Below are positions 9,382-17,258 of a stretch of DNA of 64,000 bases, in pieces. This DNA comes from CAIKZZ01 sp035524595 (GTDB taxonomy: Bacteria; Pseudomonadota; Gammaproteobacteria; Steroidobacterales; Steroidobacteraceae). The position numbers were made by a program, and so were the translations under genes. Positions within the stretch are counted from its first letter, which is position 1; each line of letters begins with the position of its first letter. The notes below the pieces were generated by a model. It was given only the letters and a program-made list of their open reading frames with translations. It ran no database searches and was not told the DNA's origin. Location of the stretch: assembly GCA_035524595.1 (NCBI GenBank), contig DATKOP010000062.1, positions 62,001-126,000 of the forward strand, given 5' to 3'.

Positions 9382-10221
9382 TCAGTTCGGCGCAAGCGCG
9401 ACGCCGCTGACGCCGAGCGCATGCAGCTGCAGCACCAGCGCGTCGTAGGCGGCCACCGACTCCACCGGGCCGATGCGCACCCGGTACAACGGCCGGCCGG
9501 CGACGGTGTCGCTGCGCACGAACACCCCGGCGATGCCCGCGCCGGCAAGGCGCTCCCGCAGCCGCTCGGCGTTGTCGGCGACGGCGAAGGCGCCGGCCTG
9601 GGCATAGATCTCGCCCGGCGGCGGCGCCGGCGGCGGCGGGCCGTCGGCCTCGAGCGCGCGGACCTCCACCAGCGTTGTGCCGTCGCGGACCATGTCGAGC
9701 TTGAGCGCGGCGGCGTAGGACAGGTCGATGATGCGGTTGGCCTTGAACGGCCCGCGATCGTTGATGCGCACGACGACCGAGCGGCCGTTGCGCAGGTTGG
9801 TGACGCGCGCGTAGGCCGGCAGCGGCAGCGTGCGGTGCGCGGCCGTCATCGAGTACATGTCGTAGGGCTCGCCGACCGAGGTCCGCACGCCGTGGAAGTC
9901 GGGGCCGTACCACGAGGCGACGCCGCGCTCGAGGTAGCCGGCGCTCGAGTCGAGCACCGTGTAGCGCTGGCCGAAGACCTCGTAGAACGGCGGGTTGCCG
10001 AGCCGCGCGCGCGGCTCGCTGCGCGGCACGGCATCCGGCAGCGCGAGCAGCTCCGCCTCGCTCGGCCGCGGCGCGGGCGCCGGCAGCGGCGCCACCGGCG
10101 GCACGACCGGCGGCAGCGTCGGGATCTCCCCGGGCGGCACGCGCTCGCGCGTGCCGATGCAGCCGCCGGCGAGCGCGCTCGCGGCGAGCAGCGCGGCCAG
10201 CGCGCGGCGGCCCGGGCTCAC
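9382..10221 (-). CDS. rlpA: RlpA-family septal-ring lipoprotein with SPOR domain
   Basis: RlpA proteins are outer-membrane lipoproteins that gather at the septum. In Pseudomonas RlpA is a lytic transglycosylase acting on peptide-free glycan. The 279-residue protein has lipobox LAGGC with C21, a proline/alanine linker (about 30-60), the double-psi beta-barrel domain (about 85-175; GVASWYGPDFHG, RINDRGPF) and a C-terminal SPOR domain (about 200-277) that would bind denuded septal glycan. The GTG start overlaps the mltB stop (GTGA). Neighbours mltB and dacA fit a wall-trimming role. Confidence 0.92.
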   Translation of the reverse strand: MSPGRRALAALLAASALAGGCIGTRERVPPGEIPTLPPVVPPVAPLPAPAPRPSEAELLALPDAVPRSEPRARLGNPPFYEVFGQRYTVLDSSAGYLERGVASWYGPDFHGVRTSVGEPYDMYSMTAAHRTLPLPAYARVTNLRNGRSVVVRINDRGPFKANRIIDLSYAAALKLDMVRDGTTLVEVRALEADGPPPPAPPPGEIYAQAGAFAVADNAERLRERLAGAGIAGVFVRSDTVAGRPLYRVRIGPVESVAAYDALVLQLHALGVSGVALAPN

Positions 10222-11294
10222 CGCAGCACCGCCGTCGCCGGCGCGGCGGCCGCCGGCGGCATCGGAGGCGGCGGTTCCCGTGCCGGCGGCGCCGGCGCCG
10301 GGCTGTCGGGCGGCGCCGCGGCGATCGCCGCGGCGAGCTCCGCGGCGGCGAGCGCGTACATGGCGCTTCGGTTGTAGCGCGTGATGACCCAGAAGTTGTG
10401 GAAGCCGACCCGGTAGCTGGGCGCGTCCGCCTCGCGCAGCGCGACGAACAGCGCCGGCGCGCCCTCCGGCAGGGGACTGTCGAACTCGACGCCGCGCGCG
10501 CGCAGCGAGCCGACGCTGTCGCCGAGGTCGAGGCGGTTGGCGGGCAGCCCCTCGACGTCGGGATCCAGCAGCGTCGCGTCGGCCACGATCGGCTCGCCGT
10601 GGCGCCAGCCGCTGGCGACGAAGTAGTGCGCCACGCTCTCGACGATGTCCGGCCAGTCGTTCCACAGGTCGATGCGCCCGTCGCGGTCGCCGTCGCGCGC
10701 GAAGGTCCGGTAGCTGCGCGGCATGAACTGCGGTGCGCCCATGGCACCCGCATACGAGCCCATCGCCGTCAGCACGTCGACGCCGGCCTCGCGCGACAGC
10801 AGCAGGAGCTGCTCGAGCTCGCCGCGGAAGTAGGCCGCGCGCGGCGGGTAGTCGAAGGCCAGCGTCGCGAGCGCATCGAGCACGCGGTAGCGCCCGGTGA
10901 GGCGGCCGTAGAAGGTCTCGATGCCGACGATCGCCGCGATCAGCTCGCCCGGCACGCCGGTGCGCTGCGCCACGTCCTCGAGCAGCGCGCGATGCAGGGC
11001 GTAGAACTCCCGCCCGTCGCGGACGCGCTTGTCGGTGAGGAAGATCGCCCGGTACTCGAACCACGGCTTGACCCGCTCGGCCGGCCGGCTGATGGCCTCG
11101 ATGATCGCGGGCTTGGTCTCGGCGGCGCCGATCACGCGCGCGACCCAGGCGCGCGGCAGCTGATTGCGCGCCGCGACCTCGTCGACGAACTCCCTGACCT
11201 CGGGGCGCTCGAGGTCGAGCGCCAGCGCGCGCGGCGCCGACAAGGCGCCGAGGCCCGCCAGCCCGGCGGCCAGCAGCAGGGCACCGGCCCGCAC
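10218..11294 (-). CDS. mltB: Lytic murein transglycosylase B
   Basis: MltB cleaves the MurNAc-GlcNAc bond to leave 1,6-anhydroMurNAc, the sugar that AmgK-MurU recycling ultimately recovers. The 358-residue protein has catalytic E126 in GIETFYG and family blocks GSYAGAMGAPQFMP and WNDWPDIVESVAHYF. Unlike E. coli MltB there is no lipobox: the leader ends in PRALA with no following cysteine, so it should be soluble in the periplasm, as the Slt35 fragment is. The last 45 residues are a proline/alanine tail with no domain. The GTG start at 11294 is one base from the rodA stop. Confidence 0.92.
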   Translation of the reverse strand: MRAGALLLAAGLAGLGALSAPRALALDLERPEVREFVDEVAARNQLPRAWVARVIGAAETKPAIIEAISRPAERVKPWFEYRAIFLTDKRVRDGREFYALHRALLEDVAQRTGVPGELIAAIVGIETFYGRLTGRYRVLDALATLAFDYPPRAAYFRGELEQLLLLSREAGVDVLTAMGSYAGAMGAPQFMPRSYRTFARDGDRDGRIDLWNDWPDIVESVAHYFVASGWRHGEPIVADATLLDPDVEGLPANRLDLGDSVGSLRARGVEFDSPLPEGAPALFVALREADAPSYRVGFHNFWVITRYNRSAMYALAAAELAAAIAAAPPDSPAPAPPAREPPPPMPPAAAAPATAVLR

Positions 11295-11295
11295 C

Positions 11296-12432
11296 TCAGG
11301 CTCCCACGAGCTTGCGGTGCCGGTTCAGCGACATCAGCACGCCGAAGCTCGCGAGCAGCGTCACCATCGCCGTGCCGCCGTAGCTGACAAGCGGCAGCGG
11401 CACGCCGACCACCGGCAGGATGCCGCTGACCATGCCGCTGTTGACGAAGGCGTAGACGAAGAAGGTCAGCGCGAAGCTGCCGCACACCAGCCGGCCGTAG
11501 GTGTCCTGCGTCTCCGAGGCGAGGTACAGGGCGCGGCCGATCACCGTCAGGTAGAGGCCGAGCAGGAACAGCTGGCCGAGCAGGCCGAGCTCCTCGCCGA
11601 TCACCGCGAAGATGAAGTCCGTCGAGCGCTCCGGCAGGAACTCGAGCTGCGCCTGGCTGCCGTTCATCCAGCCCTTGCCGAACACCCCGCCGGAGCCGAT
11701 CGCGATCTGCGACTGGATGCTGTGGTAGCCGGCGCCGAGCGGGTCCTGCGCCGGATCGAGGAAGGTCAGCACGCGCTGGCGCTGGTAGTCGTGCATGAAG
11801 TGCCAGGCGACCGGCACCGCGGCGCCGAGCGCGGCGACGCCGGCCAGGATCACGACGACCGACATGCCGGCGAGGAACAGCACCAGGATCCCGGCCGACG
11901 CCACCAGCAGCGCCGTGCCGAGGTCGGGCTGCTTGGCGATCAGCGCCGCCGGCGCCGCGACGATCGCGAGCAGCACCAGCACGTCGCGCAGCGTCGGCGG
12001 CAGCGGCCGCTCGTGCAGGTACCAGGCGCACATCATCGGCACGGCGAGCTTCATGATCTCGGACGGCTGGAAGCGCACCGGGCCCACGGTCAGCCAGCGC
12101 TGCGCGCCCTTGCCGACCGTGCCGTGCACGGCCACCACCACGAGCAGCACGATGCCGAGCGCGTACAGCAGCGGCGACACGCGCCGCAGCCAGGCGGGCG
12201 GCACCTGCGCGAGCGCCACCAGCGTCACCAGCGCGAGCACCAGGTACTCCACCTGGCGCAGCCACTGCGCGAAGTTCTCGCCGGTCGCGCTGTAGAGCAC
12301 GAACAGGCCGAAGGCCGCGACCGCGGCCAGCGCCGCCAGGAGCGGGCCGTCCAGGTGCAGGCGCCTGAGCAGCACCGCCGAAGCGGTCAGCGTGCGGCGC
12401 GTGGTCGAGTATTCGCCGTCCTCGTACAGCAT
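11296..12432 (-). CDS. rodA: SEDS peptidoglycan polymerase RodA
   Basis: RodA polymerises lipid II into glycan strands during side-wall growth and works as a pair with PBP2, encoded just upstream. The 378-residue protein has about ten membrane spans. The SEDS signature WMNGSQAQLEFLPERSTDF, with the catalytic-loop region, is followed by FAVIGEELGLLGQ and the C-terminal PVVGVPLPLVSYGGTAM. ATG at 12432 is taken as the start. An in-frame GTG at 12438, overlapping the mrdA stop as GTGA like other pairs here, would add two residues and cannot be excluded. Confidence 0.96.
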   Translation of the reverse strand: MLYEDGEYSTTRRTLTASAVLLRRLHLDGPLLAALAAVAAFGLFVLYSATGENFAQWLRQVEYLVLALVTLVALAQVPPAWLRRVSPLLYALGIVLLVVVAVHGTVGKGAQRWLTVGPVRFQPSEIMKLAVPMMCAWYLHERPLPPTLRDVLVLLAIVAAPAALIAKQPDLGTALLVASAGILVLFLAGMSVVVILAGVAALGAAVPVAWHFMHDYQRQRVLTFLDPAQDPLGAGYHSIQSQIAIGSGGVFGKGWMNGSQAQLEFLPERSTDFIFAVIGEELGLLGQLFLLGLYLTVIGRALYLASETQDTYGRLVCGSFALTFFVYAFVNSGMVSGILPVVGVPLPLVSYGGTAMVTLLASFGVLMSLNRHRKLVGA

Positions 12433-12434
12433 GC

Positions 12435-14333
12435 TCACTCGACCTTGAGGACCGCGGCCGGCGCCGCGTCGAACTTGCCGAGCAGGAACGCATCGAAGAT
12501 GCGCCGCGCGACCGGGCCGGCGGCGCTGCCGCCGTGGCCGCCGTTCTCGACCAGCACCGCGACCGCGAGCTTGGGCGCGTCGGCCGGTGCGAACGCGATG
12601 AACAGCGCATGGTCCCTGAGCCGCTCGGCGACGTTCTTGGCCACGTACTTCTCGTTCTGGCCGAGGCTGAACACCTGCGCGGTGCCGGTCTTGGCCGCGA
12701 TCTTGTAGCTCGCGCCCTGCGCGATCGCGCTCGCCGTGCCGCCGGCCTCGGTGACGCGCTCCATGCCCTCGACGACGATGTCCCAGGAGTGCTCGTCCTT
12801 GAGCTCGATGCGCGGCTCCTCCACGGGCGGCAGCTTGCGCACGGCGCCGGTCGCCGCGTCGCGCACCGCGGTCACGAGCCGCGGCCGGAAGTTCTTGCCG
12901 TGCCCGGCGAGGATCGCGGCCGCGTGCGCGAGCTGCAGCGGCGTCACCAGCAGGTAGCCCTGGCCGATGCCGACGCTGACCGTCTCGCCCGGGAACCAGG
13001 CCTGCTTGTACTTCAGCTGTTTCCACTCCGACGACGGCACGAGCCCCGGCAGCTCGCCGCCGACGTCGATGCCGGTCAGCTTGCCCATGCCGAGCTTGGT
13101 GAGCGCGTCGTGGATGCGGTCGATGCCGAGCACGTCGGCGAGCGCGTAGAAGTAGACGTCGCAGGAGGTCTGGATGGCCTTGCGCATGTCGACCCTGCCG
13201 GGGCCTTCCTTCTTCCAGTCGTGGTACGGGCGGCTCGAGCCGGGCAGCGTGAAGTAGCCGCGGCAGAAGCGCGTCGCGTTCGGGTCGATGGCGCCGTACT
13301 GGAGCCCGGCGAGCGCCATCAGCGGCTTGATCGTCGAGCCGGGCGGGTAGGCGCCGCGCAGCGCGCGGTCGAACAGCGGCCGGTCCAGGTCGTCGCGCAG
13401 CGCCGCGTACTCGCGGCCGGAGATGCCGCGCGTGAACTTGTTCGGATCGAAGGTCGGCACCGAGACCAGCGCCACGATGTTGCCGCTGTCCGGCTCGATC
13501 GCGACCACCGCGCCGCGCCGGCCCGCGAGCGCCTCCTCGGCGACCTTCTGGATGCGCATGTCGAGGCCGAGGAACAGGTCGTTGCCGGCGCGCGGCTGGC
13601 GCGTCTCGAGCTTGACGGTGCCGCCGCCGAGGCGGTCGACGCGCCGCCCCTGGGCGTTGACCAGCACCTGCCGGAAGCCGGCGTTGCCGTGCAGCTCCGG
13701 CTCGTAGGTGCCCTCGAGCCCGATCTTGCCGATCACCGCCGAGCCCGCGTACTGGTCGCGGTCGATGTGCTTGAGGTCGTCCTCGGAGATCGCCGCGACG
13801 TAGCCGAGCGCGTGCACGCCGGCGTCGCCGTACGGGTACCAGCGCGCGAGCCGGGTCTGGATCTCCACGCCCGGGAACTCGAACTGGCGCACCGCGAAGG
13901 TCGCGATGTCGCTGTCCGACAGCGACAGGCGCAGCGGCACCGCCTCGAACTTGCGCCCCGAGCGGATCAGGCGCTCGAGCGCCGGCACCTGCTCCTGCTC
14001 GAGCAGGCCGATCGCCGCCAGCCGGCGCAGCGTGTCGGGCACGTCGGCGACCTGCTCCGGCGTCAGCTCGAGCGTGTAGGCGGGCGTGTTCTCGGCGATC
14101 ACCGTGCCGTGCCGGTCGTACATCAGGCCGCGGTCCGGCGGCAGCGGCTCGAGCCGCACGCGGTTGCCCTGCGACAGGTCGACGTAGTAGTCGTGCTTCA
14201 GCACCTGCAGCAGGAACAGCCGGCCGCCGACCACCAGCAGCAGCAGCGTCGCGGCGATCGCGGCGAACAGGATCCGGCCGATGAACAGCCGCTGTTCCGA
14301 CCAGTGATCCTTGATGCGGACCGAGCGGCGCAT
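12435..14333 (-). CDS. mrdA: Penicillin-binding protein 2 (elongation transpeptidase)
   Basis: PBP2 cross-links new side-wall strands and partners RodA in the elongasome. The 632-residue protein has one N-terminal membrane anchor (about 18-44), a dimerisation/pedestal region (60-240) and a transpeptidase domain with S333 in PGSTIKP. A TSCDVYF segment supplies the SxN-type motif, written S-C-D as in other PBP2 proteins, and KTG appears in AAKTGTAQ near the end. Its ATG is 5 bases from the mreD stop. The gene sits in the middle of the mreBCD-mrdA-rodA unit, the classic arrangement. Confidence 0.96.
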   Translation of the reverse strand: MRRSVRIKDHWSEQRLFIGRILFAAIAATLLLLVVGGRLFLLQVLKHDYYVDLSQGNRVRLEPLPPDRGLMYDRHGTVIAENTPAYTLELTPEQVADVPDTLRRLAAIGLLEQEQVPALERLIRSGRKFEAVPLRLSLSDSDIATFAVRQFEFPGVEIQTRLARWYPYGDAGVHALGYVAAISEDDLKHIDRDQYAGSAVIGKIGLEGTYEPELHGNAGFRQVLVNAQGRRVDRLGGGTVKLETRQPRAGNDLFLGLDMRIQKVAEEALAGRRGAVVAIEPDSGNIVALVSVPTFDPNKFTRGISGREYAALRDDLDRPLFDRALRGAYPPGSTIKPLMALAGLQYGAIDPNATRFCRGYFTLPGSSRPYHDWKKEGPGRVDMRKAIQTSCDVYFYALADVLGIDRIHDALTKLGMGKLTGIDVGGELPGLVPSSEWKQLKYKQAWFPGETVSVGIGQGYLLVTPLQLAHAAAILAGHGKNFRPRLVTAVRDAATGAVRKLPPVEEPRIELKDEHSWDIVVEGMERVTEAGGTASAIAQGASYKIAAKTGTAQVFSLGQNEKYVAKNVAERLRDHALFIAFAPADAPKLAVAVLVENGGHGGSAAGPVARRIFDAFLLGKFDAAPAAVLKVE

Positions 14334-14337
14334 GGCG

Positions 14338-14814
14338 TCAGTGCCGCGTCAGCAGGCGGCCGAGGAAGCCGGTCAGCACCGGCCAGAGCAGCGCGCCGGT
14401 CAGCACCGGCAGCCAGCGCACCAGCGCGTTGACCGGGTGGCCGGTGACGCCGTCGATCCAGAACAGCAGGAACTGGTAGAGCAGCAGCAGCAGGAACACC
14501 ACGATGCCCTGCTGCGACAGCGGGTACATGCGCATGCGCAGGTGGAAGCGGTGCACGAGGAACGCGACCACGACGAAGGCCAGCGCGTTCTCGCCGAGCA
14601 CGACGCCGTGGAACGCATCGAGCGCGAGCCCCGCGGTCCAGGCCGCCGACAGGCCGCCGGCGCGCGGCAGCATCAGCGCGAACCAGACCACGATCAGCAG
14701 CAGGAAGTCCGGCCGCAGCAGGTCGAGGACGTGCGGCAGCGGCACCGCCGACAGCACCAGCGCCACCAGCCCCACGCCGAGCAGCGTCAGCCGCGGACTG
14801 CGGATGTCGATCAT
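14338..14814 (-). CDS. mreD: Rod shape-determining membrane protein MreD
   Basis: MreD is a small inner-membrane partner of MreC that modulates PBP2-RodA activity. The 158-residue protein is almost entirely hydrophobic, with five or six spans, and keeps the family pattern LRPDFLLLIVVWFALMLPRAGG and LDAFHGVVLGENALAF. Its ATG overlaps the mreC stop by four bases (ATGA), pointing to translational coupling. The length is typical. Confidence 0.94.
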   Translation of the reverse strand: MIDIRSPRLTLLGVGLVALVLSAVPLPHVLDLLRPDFLLLIVVWFALMLPRAGGLSAAWTAGLALDAFHGVVLGENALAFVVVAFLVHRFHLRMRMYPLSQQGIVVFLLLLLYQFLLFWIDGVTGHPVNALVRWLPVLTGALLWPVLTGFLGRLLTRH

Positions 14815-15743
14815 CGCGGCGCGGCCGGGCGTGGCTTGGCGCGCGGCTCGTGCGCCGGCGCCGCCGGCGCCGGCGGCTCGGCCTCCGGCAGCGCGACCCG
14901 CGCCTTGGACCAGAGCAGCAGCACCTCGCGGTCGCGGTCGAGCGCCGCCGCCGGGCGCGCGCTCACGATCGCGAGCGGCTGGCTCGGGTCGCGCTTGACC
15001 TCGGCGATGCGCCCCACCGGCAGTCCCGCCGGGAACACGCCGCCGAGCCCCGAGGAGACCAGCAGGTCGTCGGCCTGGACGTCGGCGTTGCGCGGCAGGT
15101 AGGGCAGCGTCAGGCGGTCGCTGTCGCCGGTGCCGACCGCGATCGTGCGCAGGCCGTTGCGCTCGACCTGCACCGGCACCGCGTGCGTCGGGTCGGACAG
15201 CAGGATCACCTCCGCCGCCATCGGCCCGACGTTGATCGTCTGGCCGACGATGCCGTTCGCGTCGATGACCGGCTGGCCGCGGCTGACGCCGTCGCGCGCG
15301 CCGCGGTCGATGAGCACGCGGTGGCGCAGCCGATCGAGGTCGACCCGCAGCACGGTCGCGGCCTGCACGCGCTCGGCGTCGCGCGGCGCGGCGCTGACCA
15401 GCCGGCGCAGCCGCTCGTTCTCCTGCTCGATCGCCTCGAAGCGCAGCAGCTTCAGGTCGTTCTCGCGCGCGGCGTTGCGCAGCAGCTCGTTCTCCGCGAG
15501 CAGCTCGTGACGGGTGCGGGTCGCGGCGCTCAGCCAGTCCCAGGCCGCGACCGGCGAGTGCACCAGCATCTGCAGCGGCCAGGCGGCCGCCGACAGCCCC
15601 GAGCGGATCATCGCGAGGCCCTGCTGGCGGTGATCGGCCACCATCAGGCCGATCGACAGCGCGATCAGCACCAGCGCCCGCAGGCCGAGCGTCGAGACGC
15701 GCGGCGGAGCATAGCGGGCACCGGGCTCTCTCAGGGCCGGCAA
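14811..15743 (-). CDS. mreC: Rod shape-determining protein MreC (TTG start)
   Basis: MreC is a periplasmic scaffold that binds and switches on PBP2. The 310-residue protein has one N-terminal membrane span (about 20-38), a coiled coil (about 75-115; HELLAENELLRNAARENDLK) and the double beta-barrel domain to about 280. The TTG at 15743 is preceded by GGAG seven bases upstream, and no ATG or GTG in frame fits the membrane anchor, so TTG looks real. The C-terminal 35 residues are a proline/alanine tail. It starts 21 bases after the mreB stop. Confidence 0.93.
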   Translation of the reverse strand: MPALREPGARYAPPRVSTLGLRALVLIALSIGLMVADHRQQGLAMIRSGLSAAAWPLQMLVHSPVAAWDWLSAATRTRHELLAENELLRNAARENDLKLLRFEAIEQENERLRRLVSAAPRDAERVQAATVLRVDLDRLRHRVLIDRGARDGVSRGQPVIDANGIVGQTINVGPMAAEVILLSDPTHAVPVQVERNGLRTIAVGTGDSDRLTLPYLPRNADVQADDLLVSSGLGGVFPAGLPVGRIAEVKRDPSQPLAIVSARPAAALDRDREVLLLWSKARVALPEAEPPAPAAPAHEPRAKPRPAAPR

Positions 15744-15764
15744 CCGACTACTCCGGTCACGGCA

Positions 15765-16805
15765 TCACTGCAGGCCGAAGGCGCCAGGGTGCTCCTCGGA
15801 CAGCTCGAGGATCCGCCCGCCGCCGCGGGCGACGCAGGTCAGCGGATCGTCCGAGATGATGACCGGGAGTCCCGTCTCTTCCATGAGCAGCTTGTCGATG
15901 TCCTTGAGCAGCGCGCCGCCGCCGGTCAGCACGATGCCGCGCTCGGCGACGTCGGCGCCGAGCTCGGGCGGCGTCTGCTCCAGCGCCTGCTTGACCGCGC
16001 CGACGATGCCCTGCAGGGGCTCCTGCAGCGCCTCGAGGATCTCGTTGGAGTTCAGCGTGAAGCTGCGCGGCACGCCCTCGGAGAGGTTGCGGCCCTTGAC
16101 CGACATCTCGCGGACCTGCTGGCCGGGGTAGGCCGAGCCGATCTCGATCTTGATGCGCTCGGCGGTCGCCTCGCCGATCAGGATGCCGTAGTTGCGGCGC
16201 ACGTAGTTGACGATCGCGTCGTCGAAGCGGTCGCCGCCGATGCGCGCCGAGGCGGCGTAGACGATGCCGTTCAGCGAGATGACCGCGACCTCGGAGGTGC
16301 CGCCGCCGATGTCGAGCACCATCGAGCCGCGCGGCTCCTGCACCGGCAGGCCGGCGCCGACCGCGGCCGCCATCGGCTCGTCGATCAGGAACACGCTGCG
16401 CGCGCCGGCGCCCTCGGCCGACTCCTTGATCGCGCGGCGCTCGACCTGCGTCGAGCCGTACGGCACGCACACCAGCACGCGCGGGCTCGGCCGCAGGAAG
16501 CGGTTGCCGTGCACCTTGTTGATGAAGTACTGCAGCATCTTCTCGGTGTAGGTGAAGTCGGCGATCACGCCGTCCTTCATCGGCCGCACCGCGGTGATGT
16601 GGCCGGGCGTGCGGCCGAGCATGTTCTTCGCCTCGGCGCCGACCGCGACGATGGTCTTGCCGCCGCGCGCCGGCTCGTCGCGCACGGCGACGACCGAGGG
16701 CTCGTTGAGCACGATGCCCTTGCCGCGGACGTAGATCAGCGTGTTGGCGGTGCCGAGGTCGATGGAGACGTCGTTGGAAAAATAGCCGCGCAGGCTCTTG
16801 AACAT
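15765..16805 (-). CDS. mreB: Rod shape-determining actin homologue MreB
   Basis: MreB polymerises on the inner face of the membrane and guides the elongasome around the cell. The 346-residue protein has the actin-type nucleotide pocket: phosphate 1 (SIDLGTANTLIY), phosphate 2 (VLDIGGGTSEVAV) and adenosine motif (GIVLTGGGALL). An amphipathic N-terminal MFKSLRGYF anchors it. It heads the leftward cluster; the promoter candidate is at 16885-16913. Confidence 0.97.
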   Translation of the reverse strand: MFKSLRGYFSNDVSIDLGTANTLIYVRGKGIVLNEPSVVAVRDEPARGGKTIVAVGAEAKNMLGRTPGHITAVRPMKDGVIADFTYTEKMLQYFINKVHGNRFLRPSPRVLVCVPYGSTQVERRAIKESAEGAGARSVFLIDEPMAAAVGAGLPVQEPRGSMVLDIGGGTSEVAVISLNGIVYAASARIGGDRFDDAIVNYVRRNYGILIGEATAERIKIEIGSAYPGQQVREMSVKGRNLSEGVPRSFTLNSNEILEALQEPLQGIVGAVKQALEQTPPELGADVAERGIVLTGGGALLKDIDKLLMEETGLPVIISDDPLTCVARGGGRILELSEEHPGAFGLQ

Positions 16806-16884
16806 GGGTACTCGGTCGTTAGGCGGAAGAAAGGGGCGACAACACCGAAGACGGCCAACATGAGGCCCTGCCGGCGATTCGGGT

Positions 16885-16913
16885 AATTTATCAACGAGGA
16901 CGACAATTCACAA
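16885..16913 (-). promoter_or_regulatory. Candidate sigma-70 promoter for the mreB cluster
   Basis: Read leftward, TTGTGA (16913-16908) and TAAATT (16890-16885) are separated by 17 bases; each hexamer matches consensus at four of six positions. It lies about 80 bases before the mreB ATG in an AT-richer gap and overlaps the rightward gatC promoter candidate. Confidence 0.45.
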
Positions 16914-16928
16914 GGCGACGTGTATGAT
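16900..16928 (+). promoter_or_regulatory. Candidate sigma-70 promoter for gatCAB
   Basis: ACGACA (16900-16905) and TATGAT (16923-16928, five of six matches) are spaced by 17 bases. A start near 16935 would leave a leader of about 33 bases before the gatC ATG. It interlocks with the divergent mreB candidate, so the two would compete for polymerase. Confidence 0.5.
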
Positions 16929-16967
16929 TGATAAGGAAATTTTGCAGCGCAATCTCCCCATCTAGCC

Positions 16968-17258
16968 ATGAGCCTGACCCGCAGGGACGTTGAGGGAATC
17001 GCCCACCTCGCCCGTCTCGAGATCACCGAAGGCGAACTGCCCGTCTACGTCGACAGCCTCTCGAAGATCCTGTCCTTCGTCGAGCAGCTGAACGCGGCCC
17101 AGACCGCGTCCGTCGAACCGATGGCCCACCCGCTCGAGGGCGAGATCCAGCGCCTGCGCGCCGACGTCGTCTCCGAGAGCGACTGCCACGACAAGTACCA
17201 GGCCAACGCGCCGCTGGTCGCGGGCGCGCTGTACGTCGTGCCGAAGGTGATCGAGTGA
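16968..17258 (+). CDS. gatC: Aspartyl/glutamyl-tRNA amidotransferase subunit C
   Basis: GatC is the small clamp subunit that stabilises the GatA-GatB complex, which converts misacylated Glu-tRNA-Gln (or Asp-tRNA-Asn) to the correct amide form. The 96-residue protein matches the family over its length: an N-terminal helix pair with VEGIAHLARLEI and the C-terminal ANAPLVAGALYVVPKVIE. No strong Shine-Dalgarno precedes the ATG. Its last codons overlap the gatA GTG (GTGA). No aminoacyl-tRNA synthetase is in the window, so which amide tRNA needs it here cannot be told. Confidence 0.95.
   Translation: MSLTRRDVEGIAHLARLEITEGELPVYVDSLSKILSFVEQLNAAQTASVEPMAHPLEGEIQRLRADVVSESDCHDKYQANAPLVAGALYVVPKVIE

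Noticed and set aside
7271..10753. Apparent giant minus-strand frame of 1160 codons
   Set aside because: Only the last 294 codons are real (dat, from ATG 8155). The rest is an arginine/alanine-rich shadow of dacA, rlpA and mltB caused by GC-rich DNA.
12534..16886. Very long plus-strand frames opposite mrdA, mreC and mreB
   Set aside because: They are antisense to clear orthologues, have Arg/Ala/Asp-rich composition with no domains, and arise because stops are rare in GC-rich antisense frames.
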